A DNA stretch of 64,000 nt, from positions 248,001 to 312,000 of the forward strand of contig JACEVL010000271.1 of NCBI GenBank assembly GCA_020284085.1, read 5' to 3'. The position numbers and the translations under genes are program-made. This DNA is from Aporrectodea caliginosa (lineage: Eukaryota > Annelida > Clitellata > Crassiclitellata > Lumbricidae). The first letter of the stretch is position 1; every line of letters begins with the position of its first letter. Under the pieces are notes generated by a model. The model was not told the DNA's origin. It searched no databases and saw only the letters and a program-made list of their open reading frames with translations. Shown piece by piece: positions 22,300 through 34,090 of this stretch.

Positions 22300-22560
22300 A
22301 TAGTATTTTCTGAAAACATCACCTATTAACTTCAACTCCGCAACTGGGCTTTGGAAGAGAAAATTATTTGGAACAGTGTCAGTCCCAATTACTTGATAAA
22401 AGAGGAGGGCGACGCTAATCATCTTCATTATGACTCACCGTCATCAAACAGAAACGATGCCTATAAGCTTCTTGTCTAAGAACTTATAGAACCACTGTAA
22501 TAATGATCAAGGCATCAGTCGATGGTAGAAATATTCTTTGATACAATATAAAGTTTACAT
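22300..22560. repeat. Conserved 3' flank of the TRIM-NHL units
   Basis: This stretch (for example ACTTCAACTCCGCAAC, GCATCAGTCGATGGTAGAAA) matches 46500-46720 in arm L and its inverted copies near 50480-50700 and 53330-53540. It lies downstream of the NHL exon in unit 2 and unit 4. The duplicated block is therefore larger than the gene. Confidence 0.75.
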
Positions 22561-23210
22561 AAAATAAAGTGAATAATAATTATTATGTTTTTTATCTAGA
22601 CATGCTAGAAACGAGAAAATCCTAAGTTTTTTCAAAATAATAATCTAATATTCAGTAGTTGGGCTACTTGGGCAAATGTAGAGCATGCTATACATCTTCA
22701 CCTCAATCTTAAAGGTTCATGTCCTAAGAAAAAGCCATGGGCGCCCTGTATGAGATAAGATATCAGCTGAGGAACGATTTACTTTTAGGCCTAAGTGTTA
22801 ATCAGAAATTGGGTATTTGTTTTACTTCCGTCCACCAAAATTTACCCAACTCATTTATCTGGTCAATTTAAAATGGAAGTTGGATTAGGCTAATGAAAGT
22901 AATTCTTTGCGTCGATGGAAGTTGGATTGATGAAACTATATTTTCTGTGCTTAGATCGAAGATGATTAATGAAAATAATTATAGGCTTAAAATACGTTGG
23001 ATTGATTAAACAAATTCTTTGATTAAATAGAAGCTGGATTGATGAGAATAATTCTTTGCGTAAATAGAAGTGAAAATAAACTAAATTGAGTTGGAAAAAC
23101 TTTGGTGGCCGGATAAAAAAAGAAAAAAAGAAGCACCAGAAATTGAAGAATGTTAGCACAGATGCAAATTTGCCCTAATTTCAAATTAAGTTATTGTAAT
23201 AAGCAACTAA

Positions 23211-24064
23211 TTATCTAAAATCGAAAATAAAAATCCGTCGATTGCTCGGATCGTTGTTAGCCACAAACAGTCGACTATTTGTTTCATCCAGAAGAATCAT
23301 CGTTGGATATCGTATACCGTGTTTTCCATCTTTTGAGAGAATTTCTCTCTTAAATTCTAAATCTTGATCCAGTAGAAGAATTTGATCGTTTAACTCATCA
23401 ACGACCATCACGAATCCATTTCCATCGACGGACAAATGGCCTGGATAATCCATTTGTCCGATAATAGATCCACGTTTTCCACCGAATGACTCTTTAAGTT
23501 TTCCATCTGCACCCACAATGCACACTCTATGCAGATCACCACCACCATGAGTGACCAGGAAATGACCATTGGTCAGTTTAATAGCATGCCATGGATGACT
23601 AATATCCTCCAAAGATAGATGGATTTCTCGTATCAATTGTCCATCTGGTGAATATTCATTTAATTTATTTTTATCATTAACAGTTAAAATGACATTCGAT
23701 TCATCTGTAACAGACAGACGACCATAATCGTCTCCTGTTGACCAACTCTTGATTAATTTTCCATTTGTATCAATTCCCAATATTTCTTTCGACTGATCGT
23801 GACCTTTTTAATCGGAAATGTAAAGACATTTATTTCAGTTGCAGGATCTTAAGTCAATGGGATGAATTAATTTCTTTAATTTCCATCGACGAATGAAACT
23901 TAATTTAATTGCATGGTAAACTTCAACTTCTGAATTTATTTCAGTCACAACGAACAATTCTTTGCCTAAGATCGTCAAACCATAAATCCGTTTCTTGTCT
24001 TTCTTTTCGGCTTTTGTTCTGATCGTATGAACTAAAACTGGATCCGATTTGTATCGAAGTTCGT
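23211..24064 (-). pseudogene. Unit 2 exon 4: NHL domain with two nonsense codons
   Basis: Acceptor CTATTTTCAG, phase 1. The whole exon keeps one frame (length 3n+2 as in unit 1) but has TGA at 23835-23837, where unit 1 has Arg, and TAA at 23808-23810, where unit 1 has Gln. The rest is closely like unit 1 and encodes NHL blades. The two point mutations without indels suggest recent decay. Confidence 0.85.
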
Positions 24065-24968
24065 CTGAAAATAGAAATAAAACCATTAAAACTCTATTTA
24101 ATATTAGGACTGTAACATAATTGTTACCAACTATAAATTTGATCGTGAGTGTTAATGCATGTGGCAACGACGACGAACGTGATAATACGGAAACCGAGAC
24201 AAATTGCGGCCAACAGAATGATACAGACACAGAAACGGTCATAGGAAACTAGAGTGACCAAGAGACACAGGCGGATCAACATAGACAGTCGCACAGGGAA
24301 AGGGAAAGAGAGAGTAAGAAATATGAAGTGCGTCAAGTGCATTATGGACAACGCACCTAAGATTTATCAACGGAGTATGGAAGGCCGTTTCTCCAAAAAT
24401 GAATTGCTGCCTTAACAGACGACTGCACGCATGAGGGGTCAAACTTTGTTTTCCTTCCACTTAATAGTAGAAAATTGTGAAGTAATTTGAAAGAACTAAG
24501 AAATTAATATATTTAGATTTCCGATAAACGGTCATAATATGCAGTTTAACGTTGAATCCGTTGCTACCTAATGTCAACTGTTGAAGTATTAGCGTCGTTG
24601 CATTTTGTTTTTAAACTTAAATCGGATTACCGGCCACCAGTATAGATAAAGATAGTCAAAATTTGTAATCTAGCCTTCTAATAATTCTCCACTTGCAATG
24701 AGGCCTACAAAAATGTTTTCTTTAGATGTCTTAAAATGCCATAACATGTTGAAAAATGCTATAAGTTGTCTGATGCCATAAGAACTCACTGAACTCATGG
24801 AATCCACAATCTGTTTGAAGTACGCTATTAGAAAGTCTTCAATGTGTTGTTGCAGATGTCGGATCAAAAAAGTCTGTGAAAGTACAGCTATCAAATATAT
24901 AGACAACTGGCTCTTATACAATTCTGCAATATTCATTATTAGATGGGCATGAGTTATTAGTCTTCTAC

Positions 24969-25082
24969 CTGTTAATCGGCGCTTTTCTTGTATTTGTTTA
25001 CTGAGTTGTTCGTTCTCTTCCATCCATGCTTTTTGCTGTTGTTCATGTTTTTGTTCGATGATCAAAATCTTCTCTTTGTTAT
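24969..25082 (-). CDS. Unit 2 exon 3: short heptad exon
   Basis: 38 codons, acceptor TTATCTATAATAG-type with AG at 25083-25084, donor GTAGAAG, phase 1 at both ends. Trp-Met-Glu-Glu-Asn-Glu-Gln-Leu-Ser-Lys-Gln-Ile follows a Gln/His/Lys-rich run. Open here, but it lies downstream of the exon 2 frameshift. Confidence 0.8.
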
Positions 25083-25784
25083 CTATAATAACAGCAGCAA
25101 TCATGCATGTCAATTTTATATTCAAATCGAATGTGAAACACAAACTTTAGTTAATAAAGTATTTTAGATCAGAGAAACAACACAACAGCCACAAGCAAGC
25201 TGAAGCTGAAGATTTTGATATCGGCGTTGAATAAGTTTATTGCTACAGAATTAGAATAATACAAGTGACTGCTATGTCTTTTTGTTATCTCTGGCACTGC
25301 AGTGAAGTGATGACATAGTCAGACGAAATAAACCTGCTGAACCAACTGGTATAAAGACACACAAATAAGTGCTAATAAACAATTCTCAAAAATAGTGTGT
25401 TTAAAGAAAGTTTCGTTAGGATAACTGAACTCACGCTTCACGTCAGCATAATACGATGCTTGCTCATAGATGCAACACTTGCTTCTATTTTTGCTATTTT
25501 CAGCTTTGTAATATAAACAACTTTTGAATCAACACTTAGACTAAATTTCCTCTCCTTATATCAAGTGAAGAATATCGGCCACAGCTGTTTCCAACTTTGG
25601 TGGACTCACTTACGTTCATGACATTCACAAATTTGTTGAAATGTCGTTACTTTGTTTCTGGACCTTATTGAAAGAGTTGAGAAGATCAAGAATAGTTTGC
25701 AGGACCTTTGTGAACCCTTAAAATGCGCTGTATTAATTGTCTTCATACAAACAGGTGCAAAGACATACATGCATACATGCTTAC

Positions 25785-26217
25785 CTGTTTTCGTAGTCTC
25801 TAGTTCTTTCCTGAGTTTCTCGGCGTTGGTTTCTAATGTCGTCACTGTCGCTTTATACATGTTTCAGTTCTTCAGCTAATTTGTAATTGTTGGTTTGAAG
25901 TGAATTGTTGGTCGTTTTCTCTGCTTTAAGTTCCTGCTTTAGTTTGTCGTTGTTGGTCTGAAGCGCGTTGTTTGCGATTTTATTATTGTCCAACTCTTGT
26001 TGTAGTCTTACTATATTAACTTCCGCATTTCTCAGTTCTTCTTTCAAAGACTTATTAATCACTACTTCCTTGGCTGCATTAATTCTCAGCTGTTCATGCA
26101 AACTCTCTTTCTCCATCCTTTCGATTCCGATTTCCTTTCTCAGGAGATCATTTTCATTACTTTTTTCCACTAATAGACTTTGTTTACTTCTTTTCTTTGG
26201 CTTCGAGTCACCTTCTT
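25785..26217 (-). pseudogene. Unit 2 exon 2: heptad exon with frameshift
   Basis: Acceptor TTTTTATTCAG, donor GTAAGC. It encodes the same acidic-basic start and heptads as unit 1, with two 21-residue repeat units. An extra base near 25865 places Thr-Val-Thr-Thr-Leu-Glu-Thr and the exon end in another frame. It is 26 nt shorter than unit 1 exon 2, partly from loss of residues around the Leu-Ala-Asn-Glu-Gln region. Confidence 0.8.
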
Positions 26218-26354
26218 CTGAATAAAAATGACAAACGTTTACAGTAGTAGACTTAATATTCGTTTAACTTAGCGAATACTGTGGCACACGTATCAGATCA
26301 GAGAGCAGTAATTGTAATAGACTCTGACAGCATTGTAATTGTAAACACAACTAT

Positions 26355-27365
26355 TTATATAGCATTGTCATGAAGCAAGCTACTTTTAAATATAGTGATG
26401 CTTTGCAATCTGCTTAATGTCAGCGCTGGCAAAATTCTAATGTTCGGGATTACGCTCTTAGCAAGTACAGTTTTAACTTTTGACAGAAAGAACTTTTCGC
26501 TCCTGACGTTAGTCGCTGGAAGACTGTTCAGGGCAAGTGGACCAGATACATGAATAGACCGACCACTAATTTTAGTTTTAGTTATTGGCAAGAAAGCATC
26601 AGCGGACTTAAATGATTCGCAGCCGCGACTTGTTGGGATCATCCGATAGCGGCCTGATGTTATCTGCGAGATGGCGTGGTGCGCAGTTGTTCAGACATTT
26701 CTGCTTCAGTATGCAGAGTTTGAATTTGATGCGCTCGCCTATTCTGAGCCGATGAAGCTCTCATCTGTGACCTTGCTCTGGCAAAAAAGGCTTTTGGCAA
26801 AAAATCTGGAAGTTTTGTGTATTTTGTGCTCCTATTGATAAGTAATCATTTCTGTTTAAAATGTTGAAAAATTATTATTCTATCTTGACGGGTTCACGAA
26901 ATATGAATTTTTTTATTTTTCTACTCGAAAGTACAATTTCAAGAAAACGCATGCATGAGTTTATTATCTTAATACAAACCCTAGATAGATCGCAAAGTTT
27001 ATGTGCACATTTCTCATGAAATATGTGAAATATTATTAAAATAATATTTTTTCCGTATAATATAAGATCCTATTTATTGATATATGCCAAAAACTGCGAC
27101 CTGGGATAAAAACTTAGCACCTGATTTGTGTACCAGCTAATTTGTTCAGTTTAATCACTGGCGACATCCGCCTCCTTTTGCCATTACAGGTCACATCTTG
27201 CATCGCGGTTGCAATGCGGTCGAACCTTTTTAGTCGCAAGACCAGACAAGCAGCAGCGTTGATGACCGCCTGAAGCCGAATGACACTGCGCTGTGGCAAG
27301 CCAGCAAAGGCGACATTGCAGAAATCGATTCGGCTCAGGATTAAATTTTGCTATGTTAATGGGCC
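26355..27365 (-). mobile_element. CR1-like LINE fragment in intron 1 of unit 2, split by an insert
   Basis: 26355-26755 and 27190-27365 match the LINE fragment at 10150-10620 in unit 1. The intervening AT-rich stretch of about 430 bp (26756-27190) is absent from unit 1 and carries no recognisable end repeats. Confidence 0.75.
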
Positions 27366-27565
27366 TACTGCAGGCTCACTTGAGCTAGTGTGGGCAACCG
27401 AATATTATTAGTATTGCAATATTATTTAGTACACATAATGACAATACATTGTCATCATAAGCAATTTGTAAATTAACTATTATAAATGCAGAAACCAATA
27501 ACCTTTTAGCACAAGCACAAATTAGTTTTATGGTACAATTATGATTTACAACAGCAGTCACTTAC

Positions 27566-28709
27566 CTTCAATTTCACCAACCAAGTTGCCACAGTTTTCC
27601 TCCAGAAACTCTTCCAGTTCAGATTGTCTAAAGCAGAATCTAAAATCCGGAATTCTTGTTTCATTTGTAGGTTGGCACTGTTGTTCCAACTCAAACGCTC
27701 TAATAGATAAGTCTGAAACTGCGCGGCAGATGTCGCTAGCCGATCCTTTATCGATTAATCTTTGACAATAAGAATTGTAACTTTCTAAGTTCGATAGATA
27801 AGCATCAATAGCATCCGTTGCCATTTGGATTTCTTTCAATCTGCTTTGTCTTTCGGAGCATAGACCTTGTAGAAGACTATTTGCATGTTTATCAGTTAAC
27901 TGTTTTATTTCGTCTTTTCTCTTCTCTACATCACATTCTAAGCTTTCCACCCTTCGCTGCATTTCTTCCTTCACCTTCAATAGTTCTGCCTTTTTCACAT
28001 GAGCTTGAGCGATGCATCCATTCATAGCTTCAGTACTGTTTTGTATCTGCTTTCGAAAACCATCCACACATTTGCTAACATGGCCACCTTTATGGCTATT
28101 ATGGTCCTCGATGAAGCAAATGGCGCATACAACTGTTTTGCAATCAGCACAATATACATCCAGAACCTTTTGTTCATGAACTTCACAAACCATTGGAGCT
28201 ATATCGGCCACCACATTTTGTCCACTTTCATATTCATCTATTGGCATCAATTTATGATTCTTTGTCAATTTAAATTTCCTGTGTTCACTGCAACATTCTT
28301 CGCACAACTTGTGCTTGCATTCAACGCAATATGTATCAGCTGTTGGAATTTCTTTTCCTTCCTGTTCCTTACTTTCCTCTAAACACACAGAGCATAAGGC
28401 TTTCGTTACTGCAGACGGGTCTGAAACCTTTGACACTTGTATCAGTCTCTCAATGAAGAAATTTTTAGGCAGTCCACGAAACCCTTCACTAGGAATCTTA
28501 AATTGTCGTCTACAGATTGGGCAAGGCATCTCATCTCCAGGTCCTTTGTTGGTTTTAAGTCCAGTCTCTTGAAGACATTTCATGCAGAATGTATGAATGC
28601 ATGGCAATGCTTTCGGATCTGTGAAGACTTCGGTGCATATACAACATGTAGTTATATCGTCGAGCTCTTCCCTGTTAATACCACCACTACTGGACTCTAT
28701 AGCAGCCAT
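27566..28709 (-). CDS. Unit 2 exon 1: RING, two B-boxes, coiled coil (intact)
   Basis: 381 codons plus one base from the ATG ending at 28709 to donor GTAAGT. RING C3HC4: Cys22, Cys25, Cys37, His39, Cys42, Cys45, Cys63, Cys66. B-box 1 is about residues 106-152 (Cys106, Cys109, Cys128, Cys131, Cys136, Cys139, His143, His152). B-box 2 is 175-210 (Cys175, His178, Cys187, Cys190, Cys195, Cys198, His203, His206). A coiled coil runs from about 214 to 330. This is the N-terminal ubiquitin ligase module of a TRIM protein, acting in cytosol or nucleus. An AG at the edge of a pyrimidine-rich stretch 8-10 bp before the ATG could be the acceptor of a 5' UTR intron. All zinc ligands are present, so this is the best-preserved exon 1 in the window. 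Confidence 0.9.
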
Positions 28710-29080
28710 CTTATTCTCTAAGTCGAAAAATCTACAACACTTTCGGTTTCACAATTGACATTACTGCGCTATTTTTAACGTGTACAGGTAGACGTGTCCT
28801 TTCACTTTAGCACTGGCTTATAAGAGATAGTTTTGTTCGAGTGAATATAGAAAAATCTCTAACAAAATACCTGAACGCAGCTGTAGTCTCTAAATTGTCA
28901 TGGTAGCAACTTACTGTCAGAACATGTTCGTTATACTCAGAGTTACGGGTTGAAATGTTGATATCCTGTTGACTGCTCTTAATCGCTCGATTGACCCTCG
29001 ATATCTGTCCTTGGAGATAAGCAAACACTAACAGTTAGGTCTACACTTTATTTAGCTCAAGTCGGACATAAAGCTTAGAT

Positions 29081-29274
29081 CAGGGCTTTTCAGTGTGCAG
29101 TTCTACACAAAACGTGCAGTTCTATATGAATTTGTGCAGCTGTAAGAGCAATTTTGTGCAGTTAAAAATAGGTAAAAAAAGGTCATTGTCATCCCATTGG
29201 GAATAATTTACTATGACTTTTTGAAAAAGAGAGAAGGGGTTGTGCAGTTCTAAAAATTCCTTTAAAAATCCCTG
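29081..29274. mobile_element. 194-bp hAT-type miniature element
   Basis: Ends CAGGGCTTTTCAGTG and AAAATCCCTG, with flanking octamers GCTTAGAT and ACTGAGAT (6 of 8 match). The word GTGCAGTTCTA occurs several times inside. It is upstream of unit 2 exon 1 and absent from the matching unit 1 region near 13370. Confidence 0.65.
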
Positions 29275-29719
29275 ACTGAGATGCCTTAAAAATAAAAACG
29301 CATAGGCCTACGTTGATGTTTTGAGTTTGGCTTGAAAGTTTGATTTAATGATCAAATCTGAATTTTCACAGGCTTCTTTAACTTCTTTAGAGAACAATTA
29401 TTTTGAAATACTTACAATTTGCGAATAATTTGAAATTTTGCCGGTTCAGATTGAGAACTATGGCGGAAATAGCGCCTTGTCTCTGCAGGTAGGCTATACG
29501 AGTCCGTTTTCTCTGCATACTATTACATGCAAACATAAGATATATAGGCTAGAGATTCAGCCTAACTAGCCCAGCTAGAAGAAACAATAAATATATTATA
29601 ATAATTACAAAAGTGAATAGTCATTAACACAGAGGAAGAGAAGTGCACATTTGGAAACTGAAAGCGAAGGGAGTCAGCATCAATCTTCGTAAGTTGGGAA
29701 AGACTACCTAGCCAGATCT

Positions 29720-30470
29720 TCGATGTAGGCTACTGTGTCTTATCTTATTTAAGACGGAGGCGATTTGAGGACAACCATCGGTCAAGAGCAGTAGAAGCTC
29801 TAGAATACGCTCAACCATGACAGCAGCTATGTCTGCAGGTCTATGAAGGTAAGCCTGCATGTCATCAGCATATTGGTTGGATTGTGGACCAAGGCCCCGG
29901 CCAGATCCGAGAAATACAAGATAAACAGAAAGGGAGCAAGAACCGAGCCCTGATGTAAGCCGTAAGAGAGGGGGACCTAGCAGAGCGAGTAGGACGAAAA
30001 CTACAGCGACAGAGCGATCGGTAAGGAATGAGTGGATGATGCGAATCCAGAGTAAGTGCAGAGTCAGTAATCCCAAATGAGTTAGACAGTCGGTCAAGAA
30101 GGATGGCGTGATCGACAGTGTTGAAAGCGGCACTAATGTCATAGAGTGAAAGTAGAGTGACATGGCCACGATCAACGGCATGATATACATCAGCCCGAAG
30201 ACTCACCATTAGAGATTCCGTCGAGTAGAATTTCCTAAAGCCAGATTGAAGAGGATGCATTACAGAGCGTAGGTCGAGGTAGTGGACTAGCGGTACAGAC
30301 ACACATTTCTCAAGAAGCTTCGAGAGGAAAGACAAGTTTGAGATAGAGGCTAGAGCGGTACGGTAATTTGAATGGTAGCCCGGGTCAAGACATTATCGCT
30401 TGATAGAAGGAAAAAACACAGCCCTTTTGTGCAATGCAGGTGCGTAGCCCTGGGCCAGCGAGAGTTACAT
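29720..30470 (-). mobile_element. LINE reverse transcriptase fragment
   Basis: Minus strand, two overlapping frames. It starts from an Ile-Ser-Asn-Leu-Ser-Phe-Leu-Ser-Lys-Leu-Leu-Glu-Lys block, then Leu-Gln-Ser-Gly-Phe-Arg, Tyr-Asp-Ile-Ser-Ala-Ala-Phe-Asn-Thr-Val-Asp-His (first Asp region), and Gln-Tyr-Ala-Asp-Asp (the YADD catalytic box) near 29870. A frameshift near 30060 separates the two. It is a CR1-clade-like remnant. Confidence 0.85.
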
Positions 30471-31499
30471 AGTATTGTTCAACACAGAACAATTTCGTCT
30501 ATGAATTCATTAACTAATAATGGAGGAAGTTCATAAAGTTCGCATAACTTCGAAGTCCAGTAATAATGAGTTGACGGATGGCATCAGGTTGAAAAGGCTT
30601 CCACGAAGAGAGAACAGCTGCAGTGAACATGTTATTAACAAATTTCGCAAGTGAGGGTAAACACTAAACAGAACAGAAATCTTGAACTCCCAACCAGTTA
30701 CAAAGATTTTAAAATAATATATTATAACTGATTGCCAAACTCTTAAACAAATCCAATGGACAAAATAATATGTCCGATCCAGGTTTTTTGTTCTTAGGTC
30801 GAGAGCTGCTGTGTTGAATTTCTGAAGTGGCACGTATAAATTCGCAATTTTAAATATAATTACGCTACTTTGGGCAACTATTATTGGTGATGAGCTGTCT
30901 ACCATTGACATGCACTTAATACCGCGAACATCTTTTCCTGTTAGGTAACTATGGGGTCTTAACTGTGGAATGCGATGGTTCATGTGTATTCCCACCCTAA
31001 ATATTACTTTCACTTTCTAGAACAAAATTGTTGAGCACGATTTCCTGAACTGATTTGATAAGTTGACCGTACAACTCAGATCATATCTTAATGATTGGGC
31101 AATTTTGCAATGATGTATGGCTTATTCAGGGATTTGCTGTTATTATTTGCAGATGAATTGCCTGCCATTAACATAATCAAATATTGCACGTAACTTTATA
31201 CCCGCCATCATCTTGATCTGTTGGTAACTAGGATAGGCTACCCTAATTATTGGGACTTGTGTCCATTCAGGTCTTCCTATTGTTCCCATTGTTGAACATT
31301 CGTTCCGATTTGTCAATATAGACTGTCCTGCCAATATTTATTTCAACCGGATGTACACGCCATAGATATGTGCAATCGCCCATAGATTATTTGCGGACGG
31401 TTCCGTAGAAAAGAAATAACGGCACCGTCCGGACGGTTCCGTAGCCAGTGCGATCTTGATAACAGTCTAACATTCAGGACCTTAATTTGATTTTGGTAG

Positions 31500-32377
31500 G
31501 AGGTGATGGGGGAGTGACATTTTCTATGACGCTGGAAGGACTTTCTAAGAATAAATGCAGCTTTGAAGTCTTCGGTATTGCAATTCTTGAAAATGAACTG
31601 TTCGTTGTGGCCAATGACAATGTAACCGTGGTCTATGATCTGTCAACATTGAAGTTTAAGCGAAGATGGAAAGTGCCAAGAAAAGGGACGTATGACGACA
31701 TCAAAGAATGTAATGTCAATAAATGTTTGTATATGATGAAAGTCGATTTAGAAACGCATAATGAAATCATTAGAATTGATCCAAACGGAAATGAAATTGC
31801 AGCATGGTCAGTGGACAAAGCGAGAGGTCAGCTCTCTGTGACAAGTGAATCAAATGTCCTACTAACCGTTTCAAGCTTAAATCAATTACACGAATACACA
31901 CCAGATGGAAAACTGGATCAAGTCATTGATCTACCTTGGAATTCTGGAATAGAAAAACCTTCGCATGCCATAAAACTTACTTCAAATCATTTCTTAATCT
32001 GCCACGGAAATGATGAAGGCCCTTTAACTAGAGTCTGCATCATGAAAAAGGCGGGCAATGTTTTGAAGTATTTTGGTGACCTATGGCAAAGAAGTCAGTT
32101 GGGTTATCCCATTTACTTAGACAGAGACGGAACTGGAAATATTCTCGTTGTTGACCAATGCATAAGACGATTGTTGCTCTTGAGTTCTGATTTAAAATTT
32201 AAGCGGTGTCTCATTACTCGTGAGTCTCTTTACCCAGATACCAGTACTCCAAAGAAAGTGTGTTTCGACAAATCAAACGGCAGAGTTCTTATGGTCGAGC
32301 ACGTTATAAAATACAATAATTATATAAGGGAGAAAATGATTCAGGACAATGATACCGTGTCAGTTTTCAAGGTATAG
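31500..32377 (+). CDS. Unit 3: orphan NHL-repeat exon
   Basis: An open stretch of about 292 codons ending in a stop at 32375-32377. A phase 1 acceptor (TTTTGGTAG) at 31498-31499 matches the family's exon 4 boundary and is more likely than an upstream start. It is clearly diverged from units 1, 2 and 4 but collinear: Leu-Phe-Val-Val-Ala, Ile-Asp-Pro-Asn-Gly-Asn-Glu, Gln-Leu-Ser-Val-Thr-Ser-Glu-Ser-Asn-Val-Leu-Leu-Thr-Val, Ile-Leu-Val-Val-Asp-Gln-Cys-Ile. No RING, B-box or heptad exon is found upstream on this strand within the window. It is either an exon left after rearrangement or part of a gene with distant 5' exons. The open frame despite divergence suggests past or present selection. Confidence 0.75.
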
Positions 32378-32555
32378 AAGTTTAAAGAATTTAATTGCAC
32401 TTATGTTTGCTGCAAGCGGTGTGATATACATTTACGTTAATGTGTAATGTACATTGTATGGTAAACGCAAACGACTTCTAACAGTTGGAAACAGACCTTG
32501 AGGAAATACATTCATAGAAACTTTGAAAGTACTCACGATTAGAAGGACTTGTATA

Positions 32556-33882
32556 CAGAGCTTCTCATTTGAAAATAGAAGGCGATTGGAAAATCGATCG
32601 CGCTGGATTGCGTAGGCGATCGGTGCGCGATCGACGTCTACTCGTCGAGAGCTTTCGTGTACGGTGTCACGACAATTCGTCTACCGACATTTCGTCTACG
32701 ACACTTCGTCTCCAGACATTTCGTCTACCGACATTTCGTCTACAAAGTTATTTTATATTGTCACTTTAAAATGGAAGCTGGATTGATGAAAAAAACTGTT
32801 TCCCTAAATGGAAGTGGGATTGATAAAAACATCCCTGTGTTGTAATAGAAGTTAAATTGATTTAAATAATTTTTCCAGTAGGGCCTATATAGAAGCTGGA
32901 AATCAACCTGAATGCATGGATGAAAATAAGTTTCCATTCAATAGAAGCTGGATTGATGAAAATAATCTTGTCAGTAATTAGAAGCTGGATTCCTGAGAAT
33001 ATAATAGCACGTTTTAGCGAAACTATAAGAAAGCGGCCTCTGTTGATTAGCCGTAATGGATAAAGATACACTTGTAGACGAAATGTCGTTAGACGAAATG
33101 TCGTTAGACGAAGTGTCTGTAGACGAAGTGTCGTAGACGAAGTGTCGGTAGACGAATTGTCGCGGAACCTTCGTGTACGTCGTATTTTGTGTATCGTATT
33201 CGTATGGCTGTATAATATATTATAGCCTAATTTAGCCTACAGTACGTATACCATTGACGCAAAATGACGTGTAACGGCTAATTTAAGAACGTTGGTTGAG
33301 CCTTCGGCATGCGTTGAGCAATCAGTTTTGGCTTGACCTTTCAGCCGGCAGTCCAGTCGAATTTTGTCGGCGTGCTTTCTGCAGGACTTGCAGTAAAAAA
33401 TTTCACAATCCGACGGTTTTCTATCTTGACTAGCCTACAACCACATCGAACGAGTCACCTAGCTAATTTCGATGGCATGCAGAAACGTGCTAAACTGTAC
33501 ATCATTATTCCACTTCGGCACCGTAAGCGCCATTGTTGCTTTCACTAATTTCCGAAATTAGTGACGTTACCAACTTACAAATGACGTTACGCGGGAGTTG
33601 CCCCCCGTGTTGTTATGACCAATCATATTGAACGAAATTGGAGCGATCACTCAACAGTCATTAGGTCACGAAACCCTACGTTCCGAACGCATTCACCTCC
33701 GCCGCAAGTAAGCACAAAATTAAAGTAATGTAAATTAGGTAAATAAAATAATGGCTCCAGTTTCCTCTTGGAGTAAATCGATCGTGCTCGATTTGCGCGA
33801 TCGATTTATCGATCCACCGGACCTTTGCTAGGCGATCGACCAAGGAGATCGATCGATCGATCGCCTCAAATGAGAAGCTCTG
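32556..33882. mobile_element. 1.3-kb non-autonomous hAT-type element
   Basis: Ends CAGAGCTTCTCATTTGA and its complement, followed inwards by GGCGAT and clustered GATCGATC words. Perfect 8-bp duplication CTTGTATA (32548-32555, 33883-33890). The terminus resembles hAT ends. No transposase is readable. It contains a second element at 32663-33169. Truncated relatives lie at 47953-48329 and in R1 and R2. Confidence 0.88.
32663..33169. mobile_element. 507-bp element with GACGAA-repeat arms and 9-bp target duplication
   Basis: The left arm GGTGTCACGACAATTCG continues as (TTCGTCTACCGACA)-type units to about 32750. The right arm, 33072-33169, holds TAGACGAAGTGTCG-type units and ends GTCGCGGAACC. The interior carries GGATTGATGA-type minisatellite units (32770-32990). 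A perfect 9-bp duplication TTCGTGTAC lies at 32654-32662 and 33170-33178. The relatives at 48042-48051, 49141-49150 and 51989-51998 show the unoccupied site. A 9-bp duplication fits Mutator-like mobility, but no transposase is present. Confidence 0.88.
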
Positions 33883-33944
33883 CTTGTATATATGTGTACA
33901 AAACAAATGCAGTCAATTCTATAATTATGTGGAAATATTACATT

Positions 33945-34090
33945 GTAGCGTGGTGGTTGAGGTAGGCACTAGACACCTAACTTTCTGTGCGGTGCTACTG
34001 GTCCCTGTCCATCGATCGCACCGGTCCCTACTGGGGGTTGCTGTTACCAGGATGACCGCCACAGGAGAGATCGTCGTCACATAATGTCTG
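33945..34090 (+). mobile_element. Possible degenerate tRNA-like SINE
   Basis: GTGGTTGAGGTAGGCACTAG resembles a box A plus D-arm of a tRNA-derived SINE and lies just after the hAT element. A good box B is not visible. Confidence 0.3.

Larger units (their letters stand above)
23211..28709 (-). pseudogene. TRIM-NHL gene, unit 2 (four exons, several lesions)
   Basis: Exons 27566-28709, 25785-26217, 24969-25082 and 23211-24064, all joined in phase 1 as in unit 1. The RING/B-box/coiled-coil exon is fully open, so a short RING protein could still be made. Exon 2 has a 1-bp insertion near 25865 and exon 4 has two in-frame stop codons. It shares the intron 1 LINE fragment with unit 1 but lacks the later insertions of unit 1, so it often shows the empty sites. 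Confidence 0.85.
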
